Positions 1 to 8,530 of a stretch of 46,857 bases of DNA are shown one piece after another. The notes beneath the pieces were generated by a model. The model saw nothing but the letters and a program-made list of their open reading frames with translations. It was not told where the DNA came from and did no database searches. The position numbers and the translations under genes were made by a program. The first letter of the stretch is position 1, and the number at the start of each line of letters is the position of its first letter. The DNA is from Chitinophagales bacterium (GTDB lineage: Bacteria; Bacteroidota; Bacteroidia; Chitinophagales; Chitinophagaceae), in assembly GCA_015655015.1 (NCBI GenBank), contig JAATFV010000134.1, forward strand, positions 1 to 46,857, read 5' to 3'.

Positions 1-1136
1 CCCAGGTCCTTTTCCACCATTTCAAAATAAGGAATGGCTTCATCAAATTTCTTTCCGGCAGCTATGCGGAGATCTGCTCTTTTCTTGATATCATCCGGAC
101 CTTTTCCTTTGATGGTCTTGGTCTGGGCCTGCATATCCACGCCGGAATTGTAAGAGATCTGTCCCAATACCAGGGCGGCCTGGGGATAATCAGGCTGTAT
201 TTCCAGGCATTTCTGCAGGTTGTACTGTGCCTTTTTGATCAGCGTGTCCGAGTTGGCCGGCTTGTGACCGGAACTTGTGTCGCTGGCATACTGGTAGAGC
301 TCCAGTCCATAGTTGAAGAAGAACAGGTGATTCTTGGGGAAATGGGTAGTGATCTCTTCGTATTTGGCAAACAGGGAATCCTTACTTCCTTTTTCTCTCA
401 GGTTGTCCAGTTCTGTGCTGGGCCAGAAGAGATCATCAGGGTATTGTTCCTTAGCCAGCGTAATATACTTCTGCGTATTGGCGGCATCTTTTTTCTGGTT
501 ATAATAATCTACCAGCCATTTGTAGATCTCCACCATGTTGGAGCCATTGATATTGGCGATCTTGGCTTCAGCCAATCTCCCGTAATAAACAGCAGCCGTA
601 TCTTTTTTACCTGCTTTCTCTGCAGAAATACCGGCATATAAGGTAGAGGTGGTATCGATCTTAAGATTGGTCCATCCTTTGGAATTCATGAAAGCGCTGG
701 TCTGCAGGGCCCCGCTGAAGCTTTTCAGCGCATCGTCATATTTAGCTGCATTGTATTCGTTGGCCCCTACCTGAAAATACCCCTGGTAGATCTCATTGAC
801 GGGCTTGTAACCGTCCATTTGCAGGAGCAGCAATTTCTTGTCATCGACTTCGGTATATTTCTGTAACGCTGCAAAAGCCTGGTCCCGGGCATCAGGATAT
901 TTAGTCCGGTTAGTGCTATCGGCGGCAATCGCATTGTAGATCTTTAACTTGTAATACCAGGCTTCCCCGTTCTTTTGATTTTTTTCCACGGCCAATACTT
1001 TGTCGATCTCAGCTTTAGCCTCTGGAATTTTATTCGCCTTCAGAAGGTCCTTAGCCTTATCCGCGCTCTGTGCAAACAGCCCGAATCCGGTCAGGGCTAA
1101 TACTCCCGTTAGGAAGAGTCGTTTAGAAACGTTCAT
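1..1136 (-). CDS. Exported tetratricopeptide-repeat-like protein (3' end outside window)
   Basis: The reading frame starts at the ATG complementary to 1134..1136 and stays open to the window edge, so the C-terminus is missing. The first 23 residues look like a signal peptide (MNVSKRLFLTGVLALTGFGL) with a likely cut before Gln in FAQSAD. The rest is rich in helical, TPR-like units: a run of Ala/Lys/Tyr residues with repeated patterns such as AKAEIDKVLAVEK, EAWYYKLKIYNAI and KAGKKDTAAVYYGRL. TPR proteins are usually protein-interaction scaffolds; no enzyme motif is visible. It lies 32 bases downstream of gyrA on the same strand, so it may be co-transcribed with it. I infer a periplasmic scaffold or assembly factor. 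The family is sure at the level of TPR-like repeats, not function. Confidence 0.8.
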   Translation of the reverse strand, partial: MNVSKRLFLTGVLALTGFGLFAQSADKAKDLLKANKIPEAKAEIDKVLAVEKNQKNGEAWYYKLKIYNAIAADSTNRTKYPDARDQAFAALQKYTEVDDKKLLLLQMDGYKPVNEIYQGYFQVGANEYNAAKYDDALKSFSGALQTSAFMNSKGWTNLKIDTTSTLYAGISAEKAGKKDTAAVYYGRLAEAKIANINGSNMVEIYKWLVDYYNQKKDAANTQKYITLAKEQYPDDLFWPSTELDNLREKGSKDSLFAKYEEITTHFPKNHLFFFNYGLELYQYASDTSSGHKPANSDTLIKKAQYNLQKCLEIQPDYPQAALVLGQISYNSGVDMQAQTKTIKGKGPDDIKKRADLRIAAGKKFDEAIPYFEMVEKDL

Positions 1137-1168
1137 AGTTATTATTTTAAGGAATTCAAATTTTAATG

Positions 1169-3850
1169 TTAAGCTTCCGGCACGACTGGCTCATTATCAG
1201 CCGATTCCGCCTCATCATCCAATCCAGTCTCTGTAGTCCCGTTTTCATGAGTTCCTTCTCCGGTAAGCTCTGTGCCGGTGACGTCGCCGGTGAGCTCTAC
1301 GCCAATAACTTCCCCGGATACGGATACCACTATTCCTTCGGGTCCTTCCGATACCGGGATAGTCCCTTCTTCCAGCTTATCGAGCTTGGTGATCGCGGCG
1401 ATCTCGTCGTCTTCGTCGATCCGGATCAGCTTCACTCCCTGCGTAGCCCTGCCTTGTGCGCTGATCCCATTAACCGGCATCCGGATCGTGACGCCGCTCT
1501 TACAGGTGATCATCAGATCTTCCTCTTCCGTGACATCCAGGATCCCCACCAGCTTACCGGTTTTATCCGTTACGCTCATGGTCTTGACACCTTTTCCTCC
1601 CCTGTTGGTGATCCGGTATTCGTCCAGCGGAGTCCTTTTTCCATATCCTTTTTCGCTCACCACCAGGACCGTTCGGGATTTATCATCTCTATTGACACAG
1701 ATCATGCCAATGACTTCATCTGTAGCATCATCGACTTCAATTCCTCCTACTCCGATCGCTCCGCGACCGGTAGGACGTACTTTCTGCTCTTCAAAACGGA
1801 TGGCCCTTCCGCTGCGGACGGCCATAAGGATCTCTGAGCTGCCGTCGGTGAGCCTGGCTTCCAGCAAGCGGTCGCCTTCCACAATAGTAATTGCATTGAC
1901 GCCTGTCTGACGGGGGCGGCTGAAGTCTGCGAGAGAAGTTTTTTTGATAACTCCCTGTTTGGTACATAGTACGATGGCGTGTGTATTGACGAAAGCCTCG
2001 TCTTTCAGGTCCTTTACATCCAGGATAGCCCGGACCTTATCATCGGGCGGGATCTGGATAAGGTTCTGGATAGCCCGGCCCTTGCTGGATTTTTCGCCTT
2101 CCGGAATTTCATATACATTCAGCCAGTAACACCTTCCTTTTTCCGTGAAGAAGATCATCGTATGGTGCGTGCTGGCTACGAACAGATGCTCTATATAATC
2201 CTCATCCCTTGTCTTGCCCCCGATGGCCCCCCGGCCTCCCCGGCGCTGCTGACGGTATTCCGTAGCAGAAGTACGTTTGATATAGCCCAGGTGTGAGATC
2301 GTGATCACCACATCTTCCTCGCGGATAAGGTCCTTGATGCTGACCTCATCGTCGAGATAAGTGATCTCCGTCTTACGGGCATCCCCCCATTTATCTTTGA
2401 CTTCCTGTAATTCTTTTTTGATCACTTCAAAACGTTTGCCTTCATCGGCCAGCAGCTCCTGCAGGTAATTGATCAGCTTCATCAGTTCGTCATACTCTGC
2501 CCGGATCTTATCCCTTTCCATTCCGGTAAGGCGTTGCAGCCGTAATTCCAGGATCGCCTTTGCCTGGATCTCATCCAGTCCCCAGCCTGCGCTTATCAGT
2601 CCCTCCCGGGCGATCTCCGGTGTGGAGCTGGCCCGGATCAGGGCGATCACCTCATCCAGGTGATCCAGGGCGATAAGGAAGCCCTTTAAGATATGCGCTT
2701 TCTTTTCCGCCTCTTTCAGCTCGAACTGCGTACGGCGAATGACCACTTCGTGGCGGAATTCGACGAACTCGCTGATCATATCCCGGATATTCAGGGTACG
2801 GGGCCTTCCTTTTACCAGGGCCACGTTATTGATCCCGTAGGAGGTCTGCAGTTCTGAATGTTTGTACAGCTGGTTGATCACCACATTCGCCACCGCGTCC
2901 CTTTTCAGGTCGATGACGATACGGGTGCCTTCTTTGCTGTTGGATTCATTATTGATATGGGCGATCCCTTCCAGCACCTTCTCATTCACCAGCTGACCGA
3001 TCCGGTCGCATAAGGCATCCCGGTTGACCTGGTAAGGCACTTCGGTAATGATGACCGTCTCTCTTCCGCTGGCCTTGGTTTCGATCGTCAGCTTCCCGCG
3101 AAGCACGACCCGGCCCCTGCCGAAATGCATGCCTGCCTTCACCCCTTCCATACCATAAATAATACCGCCGGTGGGGAAATCCGGGGCTTTGACATATTGG
3201 ATCAGTTCATCGATCGTGATATCGCGATTGTCGATATAGGCAATACAGCCATCGATCACCTCCGAGAGATTATGAGGCATCATGTTGGTAGCCATTCCAA
3301 CGGCAATCCCGCTGGAGCCGTTGAGCAGCAGCTGGGGAATACGGCTGGGCAGCACAGTAGGTTCTTTCAGGGAGTCATCAAAATTCAGCTGGAAGTCCAC
3401 CGTATCTTTTTCGATATCTTCCAGCATGGCCTCTCCCATCTTGTGCAGCCGGGCCTCGGTATAACGCATGGCCGCAGGCTCGTCGCCATCCTGGCTGCCG
3501 AAGTTTCCCTGGCCATCGATCAGCACATAGCGCATGTTCCATTCCTGGGCCATACGGACCATCGTATCGTAAATGGATTTGTCACCATGGGGGTGAAACT
3601 TCCCCATCACTTCCCCCACGATACGGGCGGATTTTTTATACGGCTTGTTGCTGGTATTACCTAATTCACTCATCCCGAACAGGACACGGCGGTGAACAGG
3701 CTTCAATCCATCCCGTACATCGGGCAAAGCGCGTCCTACGATCACCGACATGGAATAGTCGATATAGGCCGTTTTCATTTGCTCTTCGATATTTACGGGG
3801 ACGATGCGATTATTATCCTGGGTTTCCAGTGGCGTGCTATTTTCTTCCAT
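1169..3850 (-). CDS. gyrA: DNA gyrase subunit A
   Basis: 893 residues, full length for GyrA. It is the cleavage/rejoining subunit of gyrase and introduces negative supercoils with GyrB. Visible marks are the N-terminal motif YSMSVIVGRALPDVRDGLK, the active-site tyrosine in AAMRYTEARL (Tyr130), and the GyrA box QRRGGRG near residue 536, which separates GyrA from ParC. The C-terminal part shows beta-pinwheel repeats (for example VVSEKGYGKRTPLDEYR) and ends in an acidic tail rich in Thr, Gly and Glu. An in-frame TTG lies at 3865, but I chose the ATG at 3850 because MEEN is a normal GyrA beginning. Oddity: in the quinolone-resistance region, HPHGDKSIYD carries Lys91 where E. coli has Ser83. The downstream TPR gene follows after 32 bases. 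Confidence 0.97.
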   Translation of the reverse strand: MEENSTPLETQDNNRIVPVNIEEQMKTAYIDYSMSVIVGRALPDVRDGLKPVHRRVLFGMSELGNTSNKPYKKSARIVGEVMGKFHPHGDKSIYDTMVRMAQEWNMRYVLIDGQGNFGSQDGDEPAAMRYTEARLHKMGEAMLEDIEKDTVDFQLNFDDSLKEPTVLPSRIPQLLLNGSSGIAVGMATNMMPHNLSEVIDGCIAYIDNRDITIDELIQYVKAPDFPTGGIIYGMEGVKAGMHFGRGRVVLRGKLTIETKASGRETVIITEVPYQVNRDALCDRIGQLVNEKVLEGIAHINNESNSKEGTRIVIDLKRDAVANVVINQLYKHSELQTSYGINNVALVKGRPRTLNIRDMISEFVEFRHEVVIRRTQFELKEAEKKAHILKGFLIALDHLDEVIALIRASSTPEIAREGLISAGWGLDEIQAKAILELRLQRLTGMERDKIRAEYDELMKLINYLQELLADEGKRFEVIKKELQEVKDKWGDARKTEITYLDDEVSIKDLIREEDVVITISHLGYIKRTSATEYRQQRRGGRGAIGGKTRDEDYIEHLFVASTHHTMIFFTEKGRCYWLNVYEIPEGEKSSKGRAIQNLIQIPPDDKVRAILDVKDLKDEAFVNTHAIVLCTKQGVIKKTSLADFSRPRQTGVNAITIVEGDRLLEARLTDGSSEILMAVRSGRAIRFEEQKVRPTGRGAIGVGGIEVDDATDEVIGMICVNRDDKSRTVLVVSEKGYGKRTPLDEYRITNRGGKGVKTMSVTDKTGKLVGILDVTEEEDLMITCKSGVTIRMPVNGISAQGRATQGVKLIRIDEDDEIAAITKLDKLEEGTIPVSEGPEGIVVSVSGEVIGVELTGDVTGTELTGEGTHENGTTETGLDDEAESADNEPVVPEA

Positions 3851-3883
3851 ACTCGATTTTGGCAACGATTTAACTGAATGCTA

Positions 3884-3896
3884 CCCTAATTTAGGG
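3884..3896. promoter_or_regulatory. Palindrome in the gyrA leader
   Basis: The sequence CCCTAATTTAGGG has perfect 6-bp arms around one central base. It sits between the candidate -7 box and the gyrA start codon, where a repressor could bind or where it may simply form part of the leader. No known regulator site is recognised. Confidence 0.35.
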
Positions 3897-3903
3897 AGGA
3901 TTG

Positions 3904-3911
3904 CAAATCTA
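3904..3911 (-). promoter_or_regulatory. Candidate -7 box for gyrA
   Basis: On the minus strand this reads TAGATTTG, matching the Bacteroidota -7 consensus TAnnTTTG. It lies about 54 bases upstream of the gyrA ATG. No good TTTG -33 element is seen at the usual distance, so the call is tentative. Confidence 0.4.
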
Positions 3912-4015
3912 CCCTTTTTGAGCCTTAAAACCCTATTCCAGCTACCTTTTTTAATCTATTTTAATGTATATATTTTTCCACGAATGTGGATAGAAAAAGG
4001 TCGGATTTCGCCGGA

Positions 4016-4525
4016 TTATTCCAGCCAGGCCCCTTTCACCCGGCCATCCCCCACTTCGACATAAATATGCTCCTGCAGGGTAGTGGAGAGAGAAAGCCCC
4101 GTATAGTCAGGCTGCACGGGGAAAGCCTTATGGGTACGTCCTACCAGGACCAGGGATTCTATCTTACGGGGATGAAATTCAAGAAAGGGCTTCATGGCAT
4201 AGAGGAGCGTCTTGCCGCTGCTGGCCACGTCGTCCACCACAATGATCACCTGATCGTCAAAGTTCTGCTTGCCGTGCTCTCCCCCACTCAGCGTCACCTC
4301 CCCGGGATTCCTTTTATCGAGCGAGATCGAGATCAATTCAATAGATAGCTGCCCTCCGGTGATCTCTGTCAACAGATCCCGGAGATATTCGGCGATCACG
4401 CTCCCGTTCTCCCGGATCCCGGCAAGGATCAATTGCCGTTCTCCTGAATTACTTTCCAGGATCTCATAAGCCATACGTCGTAACTTCTTTTCAGCCACCT
4501 GCTGTGTAAGGATATATTTTTTCAT
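4016..4525 (-). CDS. PyrR-like phosphoribosyltransferase
   Basis: 169 residues from the ATG at 4525; the open frame extends upstream only through a TTG, so I preferred MKKYILTQQ. The type I phosphoribosyltransferase signature (PRPP loop) is clear as VIIVVDDVASSGKT at residues 93-106, with the two acidic residues followed by the Ser-Gly-Lys-Thr turn. The N-terminal segment (ILAGIRENGSVIAEYL) resembles PyrR/Hpt-type enzymes. Members of this fold transfer phosphoribose to a nucleobase; PyrR relatives may also regulate pyrimidine genes through RNA. Which base is used cannot be told from the sequence. It is divergent from the Fe-S gene at 4636, with a palindrome between them. Confidence 0.85.
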   Translation of the reverse strand: MKKYILTQQVAEKKLRRMAYEILESNSGERQLILAGIRENGSVIAEYLRDLLTEITGGQLSIELISISLDKRNPGEVTLSGGEHGKQNFDDQVIIVVDDVASSGKTLLYAMKPFLEFHPRKIESLVLVGRTHKAFPVQPDYTGLSLSTTLQEHIYVEVGDGRVKGAWLE

Positions 4526-4591
4526 TTTTTGATTAAGCGTTTGTACGGGTTCATCCGTTCCGGGAGGATGTCCCGCGCACAAATTAAAGCA

Positions 4592-4610
4592 ATAAGCGCA
4601 AAACGCTTAT
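4592..4610. promoter_or_regulatory. 7-bp inverted repeat in a divergent intergenic region
   Basis: ATAAGCG, a 5-base CAAAA spacer, and CGCTTAT form a perfect inverted repeat. It is 25 bases before the Fe-S gene start and 66 bases before the phosphoribosyltransferase start, so it could be an operator serving either one. There is no U-rich tail that would mark it as a terminator. Confidence 0.35.
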
Positions 4611-4635
4611 CTTAGTCCCCATAATAAATTTTGCT

Positions 4636-5970
4636 ATGCCATTCCTTCAGCAAATCCTGTTTATCCTGGCGGCCGGTGTTGCCATTTGGCGGTTCAGCAA
4701 GAAGACGGGCCGGATCCGCCGGAACATCCTATTGGGCAAAGAAGAAGCCTATAATGACCAGCCGGCCCGGCGGTGGAAAAATGTCGGGCTCCTGGCCTTC
4801 GGTCAGAAGAAGATGTTCCGCAATCCCCTGGTAGCGGGGATGCATTTCGTTATCTATGCGGGATTTATTATCATCAACCTGGAGGTGCTGGAAATTATCC
4901 TGGATGGCCTGGTAGGGACCCATCGCCTGTTCGCAGCTCCCCTCGGCGCCCTGTATCCGATTCTCATCAATGCATTCGAATTCCTGGCCATCGGCGTAAT
5001 CACCGTCTGTGTGTTATTCCTCTGCCGCCGGAATATTCTGAAGCTCCGGCGTTTTATCAGCCATGACCTGGATGGGTGGCCCCGCAGCGACGCCAATTAT
5101 ATCCTGCTGTCGGAAATTGTCCTCATGTCCCTTTTTCTTACCATGAATGCTGCCGATACGCTGTTACAAGCAAGAGGTTATGGACATTACAGCATGCACC
5201 TTACCGGTGATTTTGCCTTTTCCCGCTGGCTGCATCCGTTGCTGAACGGCTTCGGTACGCCCACGCTCGTCGGCCTGGAAAGGACCTGCTGGTGGCTGCA
5301 TATCCTGGGGATCTTTGCCTTCCTGAACTACCTGCCTTATTCCAAGCACCTGCATATCCTGCTGGCTTTTCCCAATGCGTATTATGCGAGGCTGGAGCCG
5401 GAAGGCAAGCTGCGGAATATGCCGGAGATACAAAAGGAAGTGTTGTACGCCATGCAGCCGGAGACAGCGCCTCCCCCGCCGGCTGACGGATCCGCGGTCC
5501 CCACCCCGAAATTCGGAGCAAAAGACGTCTTCGACCTGAGCTGGCGGAATCTCCTGGACGCCTATTCCTGTACGGAATGCGGCCGGTGCAGCGCCGCCTG
5601 TCCCGCCAATATCACCGGCAAGCTCCTCTCTCCCCGTAAGATCATGATGGCTACCCGCGACCGGCTGGAAGAAGTCGGCCGGAATATTACCGCGCATGGC
5701 AAATTTGAAGACGACGGCAAAAATCTCCTCAACTATATCTCCGTTGAAGAGCTGCGGGCCTGTACTACCTGTAATGCCTGTGTGGAAGAATGTCCGGTCA
5801 GCATCAGCCCCCTGGAGATCATTGTCGAAATGCGCCGCTCGCTGATCATGGAAGACAGTAATGCTCCGCAGGAATGGAATAATCTCTTTGGTAATATAGA
5901 GAATAATTTTGCGCCCTGGAAGTTCAGTCCCGACGACCGGGACAAGTGGGCGGAGGAAATGGAGGCATAG
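4636..5970 (+). CDS. Membrane-bound 4Fe-4S electron-transfer protein (HdrC/NarI-like fusion)
   Basis: 444 residues. The N-terminal ~250 residues contain several hydrophobic helices (around 2-20, 65-95, 105-130, 155-175 and 218-245) with histidines that could bind heme, in the style of a NarI-like membrane subunit. Two 4Fe-4S motifs follow: C312, C315, C318, C322 (CTECGRCSAACP) and C376, C379, C382, C386 (CTTCNACVEECP). In Bacteroidota, proteins of this kind pair with a CCG-domain (HdrB-like) protein to move electrons between the quinone pool and an unknown partner. The HdrB-like partner here is at 7714..8493, with two minus-strand genes between. The donor and acceptor are unknown. Confidence 0.88.
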   Translation: MPFLQQILFILAAGVAIWRFSKKTGRIRRNILLGKEEAYNDQPARRWKNVGLLAFGQKKMFRNPLVAGMHFVIYAGFIIINLEVLEIILDGLVGTHRLFAAPLGALYPILINAFEFLAIGVITVCVLFLCRRNILKLRRFISHDLDGWPRSDANYILLSEIVLMSLFLTMNAADTLLQARGYGHYSMHLTGDFAFSRWLHPLLNGFGTPTLVGLERTCWWLHILGIFAFLNYLPYSKHLHILLAFPNAYYARLEPEGKLRNMPEIQKEVLYAMQPETAPPPPADGSAVPTPKFGAKDVFDLSWRNLLDAYSCTECGRCSAACPANITGKLLSPRKIMMATRDRLEEVGRNITAHGKFEDDGKNLLNYISVEELRACTTCNACVEECPVSISPLEIIVEMRRSLIMEDSNAPQEWNNLFGNIENNFAPWKFSPDDRDKWAEEMEA

Positions 5971-5992
5971 CGTAAACTAATATAGATTTTTA

Positions 5993-6532
5993 TTATTTCT
6001 TAGCCAAAACGGACAGAAAAACCGTAAGGTTGTTAGAGAGGGTACTGGCCCCTCCTACCCCGAAATCTCTGCGATTGATCGTAAACTCTCCTTTAAAAAG
6101 ATAATCATCGCCCTGGGGGGTAGCCGTAAAAGGAAAACTGATATCTTTTGTCGTTGTCTTGATCGTTAGTTTCCCCGTGATCGTATAACCGTCGTTTTTG
6201 CCGGAAGGAGTGATTCCGGTAGATACGAAACGGATACGGGGATGGTTTTGAACATCGAAGTAATCTTCCTTTTTCAGGTGGCCATCCCTCGAATCATTAT
6301 CCGTATTCACCGTCGACGCATCTACACTGACATCGAAGCTGGCCTTACCCGGGTCTTTCGGATCAAACATGATATGCCCCTGCAGACCGGAAAAAGAGCC
6401 ATCCACATTAAATCCGAAATTTTTGATCTTGAAGGTGACGGAGGAGCCCTGCGCGGCCGGATGGTATTCCTGTGCTGCAACGACGGTTACGCTTGCGAAA
6501 AGAATCAATAAAGACAAAAGAAAAGACTTCAT
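5993..6532 (-). CDS. YceI-family periplasmic lipid-binding protein
   Basis: 179 residues with an N-terminal signal peptide (MKSFLLSLLILFASVTVVAA) and Gln at the likely mature N-terminus. The body has the YceI lipocalin-like beta-barrel pattern: FKIKNFGFNVDGSFSGLQG, SFDVSVDASTVNTDN, DSRDGHLKKEDYFDV, PRIRFVS and the C-terminal FTINRRDFGVG. YceI proteins bind isoprenoid-type lipids in the periplasm; some are stress-induced. The gene converges with the Fe-S gene, 22 bases apart, with no clear terminator between them. Its length and pattern are normal for the family. Confidence 0.93.
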   Translation of the reverse strand: MKSFLLSLLILFASVTVVAAQEYHPAAQGSSVTFKIKNFGFNVDGSFSGLQGHIMFDPKDPGKASFDVSVDASTVNTDNDSRDGHLKKEDYFDVQNHPRIRFVSTGITPSGKNDGYTITGKLTIKTTTKDISFPFTATPQGDDYLFKGEFTINRRDFGVGGASTLSNNLTVFLSVLAKK

Positions 6533-6656
6533 ATTTTGTTTACTTTTTTAAGATTTGACCCGCCCCGTCTGCCGCAACAGATCCTTTCGGAGCTGGGACA
6601 GCGCAGGAACGAAACCGAGTGCGGCATACGTGAATAGTCCGTAGTCACCATCAAAT

Positions 6657-6823
6657 TTAAGCCCCGGTCTGGTCAAAATGGAGGGCCATGAGTTTAAAAT
6701 ACAACGTCATTCCTATGATCAGGGTTGCCAGCAAACAAAATATCTGCCATATAACGCTATCTTTGCCTTGGGACCATCCTTTCCCATGGCATAAAAGCGC
6801 ACCAGCCTCTGTAATACGATCAT
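6657..6823 (-). pseudogene. Possible frameshifted remnant of a small membrane protein
   Basis: The 374 bases between yceI and the crp gene hold no intact ORF, but two minus-strand frames join into a plausible short protein. One frame begins at an ATG at 6823 and reads MIVLQRLVRFYAMGKD. Another frame then gives GKDSVIWQIFCLLATLIIG followed by MTLYFKLMALHFDQTGA and a stop at 6657. The second part is a good transmembrane helix with no start codon of its own. The two halves share GKD at the join, which suggests a frameshift mutation or sequencing error. I do not recognise the family with certainty. The rest of 6533..6906 shows nothing else. Confidence 0.35.
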
Positions 6824-6906
6824 AACGGAACGATCATAACGGGCCAGGGCTTGTTTGAAAGCTTCGCGGTTGACTTTCCACCACCCTGCTGCCGGTCAAT
6901 TGACGC

Positions 6907-7599
6907 TCACCAGCTTTTGTAGTTTTTAACATCCAGGAAGCAGATCTCCTGCCGGTTATAGGATAGAATGCCTTCGATCTCCAGTTCGTTGATCATCGTC
7001 GTCACCGTCTGCCGGCTGCTGCCGATCAGGCTGGCAATATCCTCGTGGGTGAGAAAATTAGGGATACAGAACCCTTCCGCCGTGTTCTCTCCCAGGTTCT
7101 GTTCCACCAGCTGGCCCAGGAAATGAATGAGCCGGGTCTTTACATCTTTATTCAGCAGGTTGAGCAGCCTGTTCTCGATATTCCGAAGTTTGGCGCCTAC
7201 CTGTTTGCTGTATCGCAGCGCCAGGTCGGGGCGGTTCTTGAGCAGCTTTTCAAAGTCATCGATCGTAAATGCGCAGATGCTGACATTGTTCTTATACGCC
7301 TGTGCGAACTCTCCGTGCAGGTTGTCCCTTTCCAGGCTGAATTGCCCGAAGAGCTCCCCTTTCTGGATGATCTCCTTGATCTTCTCATTGCCGCCCTCAT
7401 CGATATACCCGATCTTGATCGTACCCTCTTTTACAAAGTAGATCTTATTGTGATTGTACGCTTCAAAATATATGTATTCGCCCTTGGGTACTTCGATCAC
7501 ATGATGCTGCACTTTCAGGTCTTTATACTCTTCCTCTGATAAATGGCACCAGAGATCATAATTCTTTATCAGTAACATGCTGGGATCATCCGTCGACAT
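6907..7599 (-). CDS. Crp/Fnr-family transcriptional regulator
   Basis: 230 residues from the ATG at 7599; the longer frame begins with a GTG at 7632 that adds only an unlikely N-terminal stretch. Residues ~15-130 form a cyclic-nucleotide-binding-like beta-roll (KGEYIYFEAYNHNKIYFVKEG, GELFGQFSLE). The C-terminal winged helix has FLTHEDIASLIGSSRQTVTTM as the DNA-recognition region. It lacks the N-terminal cysteine cluster of classical Fnr, so direct 4Fe-4S oxygen sensing is unlikely; the ligand is unknown. It is divergent from the HdrB-like gene at 7714 with a 114-base gap, so control of that gene and of itself is a reasonable guess. Confidence 0.93.
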   Translation of the reverse strand: MSTDDPSMLLIKNYDLWCHLSEEEYKDLKVQHHVIEVPKGEYIYFEAYNHNKIYFVKEGTIKIGYIDEGGNEKIKEIIQKGELFGQFSLERDNLHGEFAQAYKNNVSICAFTIDDFEKLLKNRPDLALRYSKQVGAKLRNIENRLLNLLNKDVKTRLIHFLGQLVEQNLGENTAEGFCIPNFLTHEDIASLIGSSRQTVTTMINELEIEGILSYNRQEICFLDVKNYKSW

Positions 7600-7713
7600 A
7601 GATAAAACAATTTTGCTGATTAAAGTTACCACTTACACGCCGAATTATCGCATTTTAAAAATCCCTCAGCACCACTCATATATTTTATTAGATTTACCAA
7701 AAATTAACGATTC

Positions 7714-8493
7714 ATGCAGGTACCTACCATGGCCGAGCTGTCAGCAAAAGGAGAATCCCCCGATATCTTATTCTGGGTAGGATGCGCCGGCAGCTATGAT
7801 CAGCGGGCACAGAAGATCACCAGGGCCTTTGCCACTATCCTGAATAAAGTGGGCCTCAAATACGCCATCCTGGGAAAGGAGGAGCTTTGCAACGGCGACC
7901 CCGCCCGCCGGGCCGGCAATGAATTCATCTTCCAGATGATGGCTTACCAGAATATCCAGGTATTGAATAATTATGGTATAAAGAAGATCGTGACCACCTG
8001 CCCGCACTGCTTCAATATCTTTTTGAATGAATACCCGGAATTAGGAGGCCATTATGAGGTGATCCATCATACGGTCCTTTTGCAGCAGCTGCTCGATGAA
8101 GGGAAGATCGTTCTGAAAGAGGACGGTCCTTTTAAGGGCAAACGTATTACCTATCACGACAGCTGTTACCTGGGCCGGGCCAATCATGTCTATGAAGCCC
8201 CCCGTAAAGTGCTGGAAGCCCTGGACGTTGAGCTAATGGAAATGAAGCGTTGCCGCAGCAAAGGACTTTGCTGTGGCGCCGGTGGAGCCCAGATGTTCAA
8301 GGAAGAGGAAAAAGGCGCCACCCGCGTCAATTTTGAAAGGAGCGCGGAAGCCATGGATACCGGGGCCAAAGTCATCGCCGCCGCCTGCCCTTTCTGTAAT
8401 ACCATGCTGACGGATGGGGTCAAACATGGGGAAAAGGAAGAGGATGTTAAAGTCATGGACATTGCTGAACTGATTGCCGCCTCAATTGTTTAA
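7714..8493 (+). CDS. HdrB/GlpC-like CCG-domain Fe-S oxidoreductase subunit
   Basis: 259 residues with two cysteine-rich CCG-type domains. The first has C24 (WVGCAGSYD), C59 and C96/C99 (TTCPHCFN). The second has C151 (SCYLGR), C186-C187 (LCCGAGG) and C225/C228 (CPFCN). This arrangement is that of heterodisulfide reductase subunit B and related proteins, in which CCG domains hold unusual Fe-S clusters used in thiol/disulfide or quinone chemistry. It likely acts with the membrane Fe-S protein at 4636..5970. It is divergent from the Crp/Fnr gene and followed after 37 bases by a small unknown gene that commonly accompanies it. The substrate is not known. Confidence 0.9.
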   Translation: MQVPTMAELSAKGESPDILFWVGCAGSYDQRAQKITRAFATILNKVGLKYAILGKEELCNGDPARRAGNEFIFQMMAYQNIQVLNNYGIKKIVTTCPHCFNIFLNEYPELGGHYEVIHHTVLLQQLLDEGKIVLKEDGPFKGKRITYHDSCYLGRANHVYEAPRKVLEALDVELMEMKRCRSKGLCCGAGGAQMFKEEEKGATRVNFERSAEAMDTGAKVIAAACPFCNTMLTDGVKHGEKEEDVKVMDIAELIAASIV

Positions 8494-8530
8494 TTTTGTG
8501 GTGCTTAGCTGAACAATTAACAACAATCAC

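Noticed and set aside
1166..1910. Overlapping + strand frames antisense to gyrA
   Set aside because: They lie inside the certain gyrA gene and show no recognisable protein features; long antisense frames are common here.
5164..5697. A - strand frame antisense to the Fe-S gene
   Set aside because: The cysteine motifs on the + strand establish the real gene.
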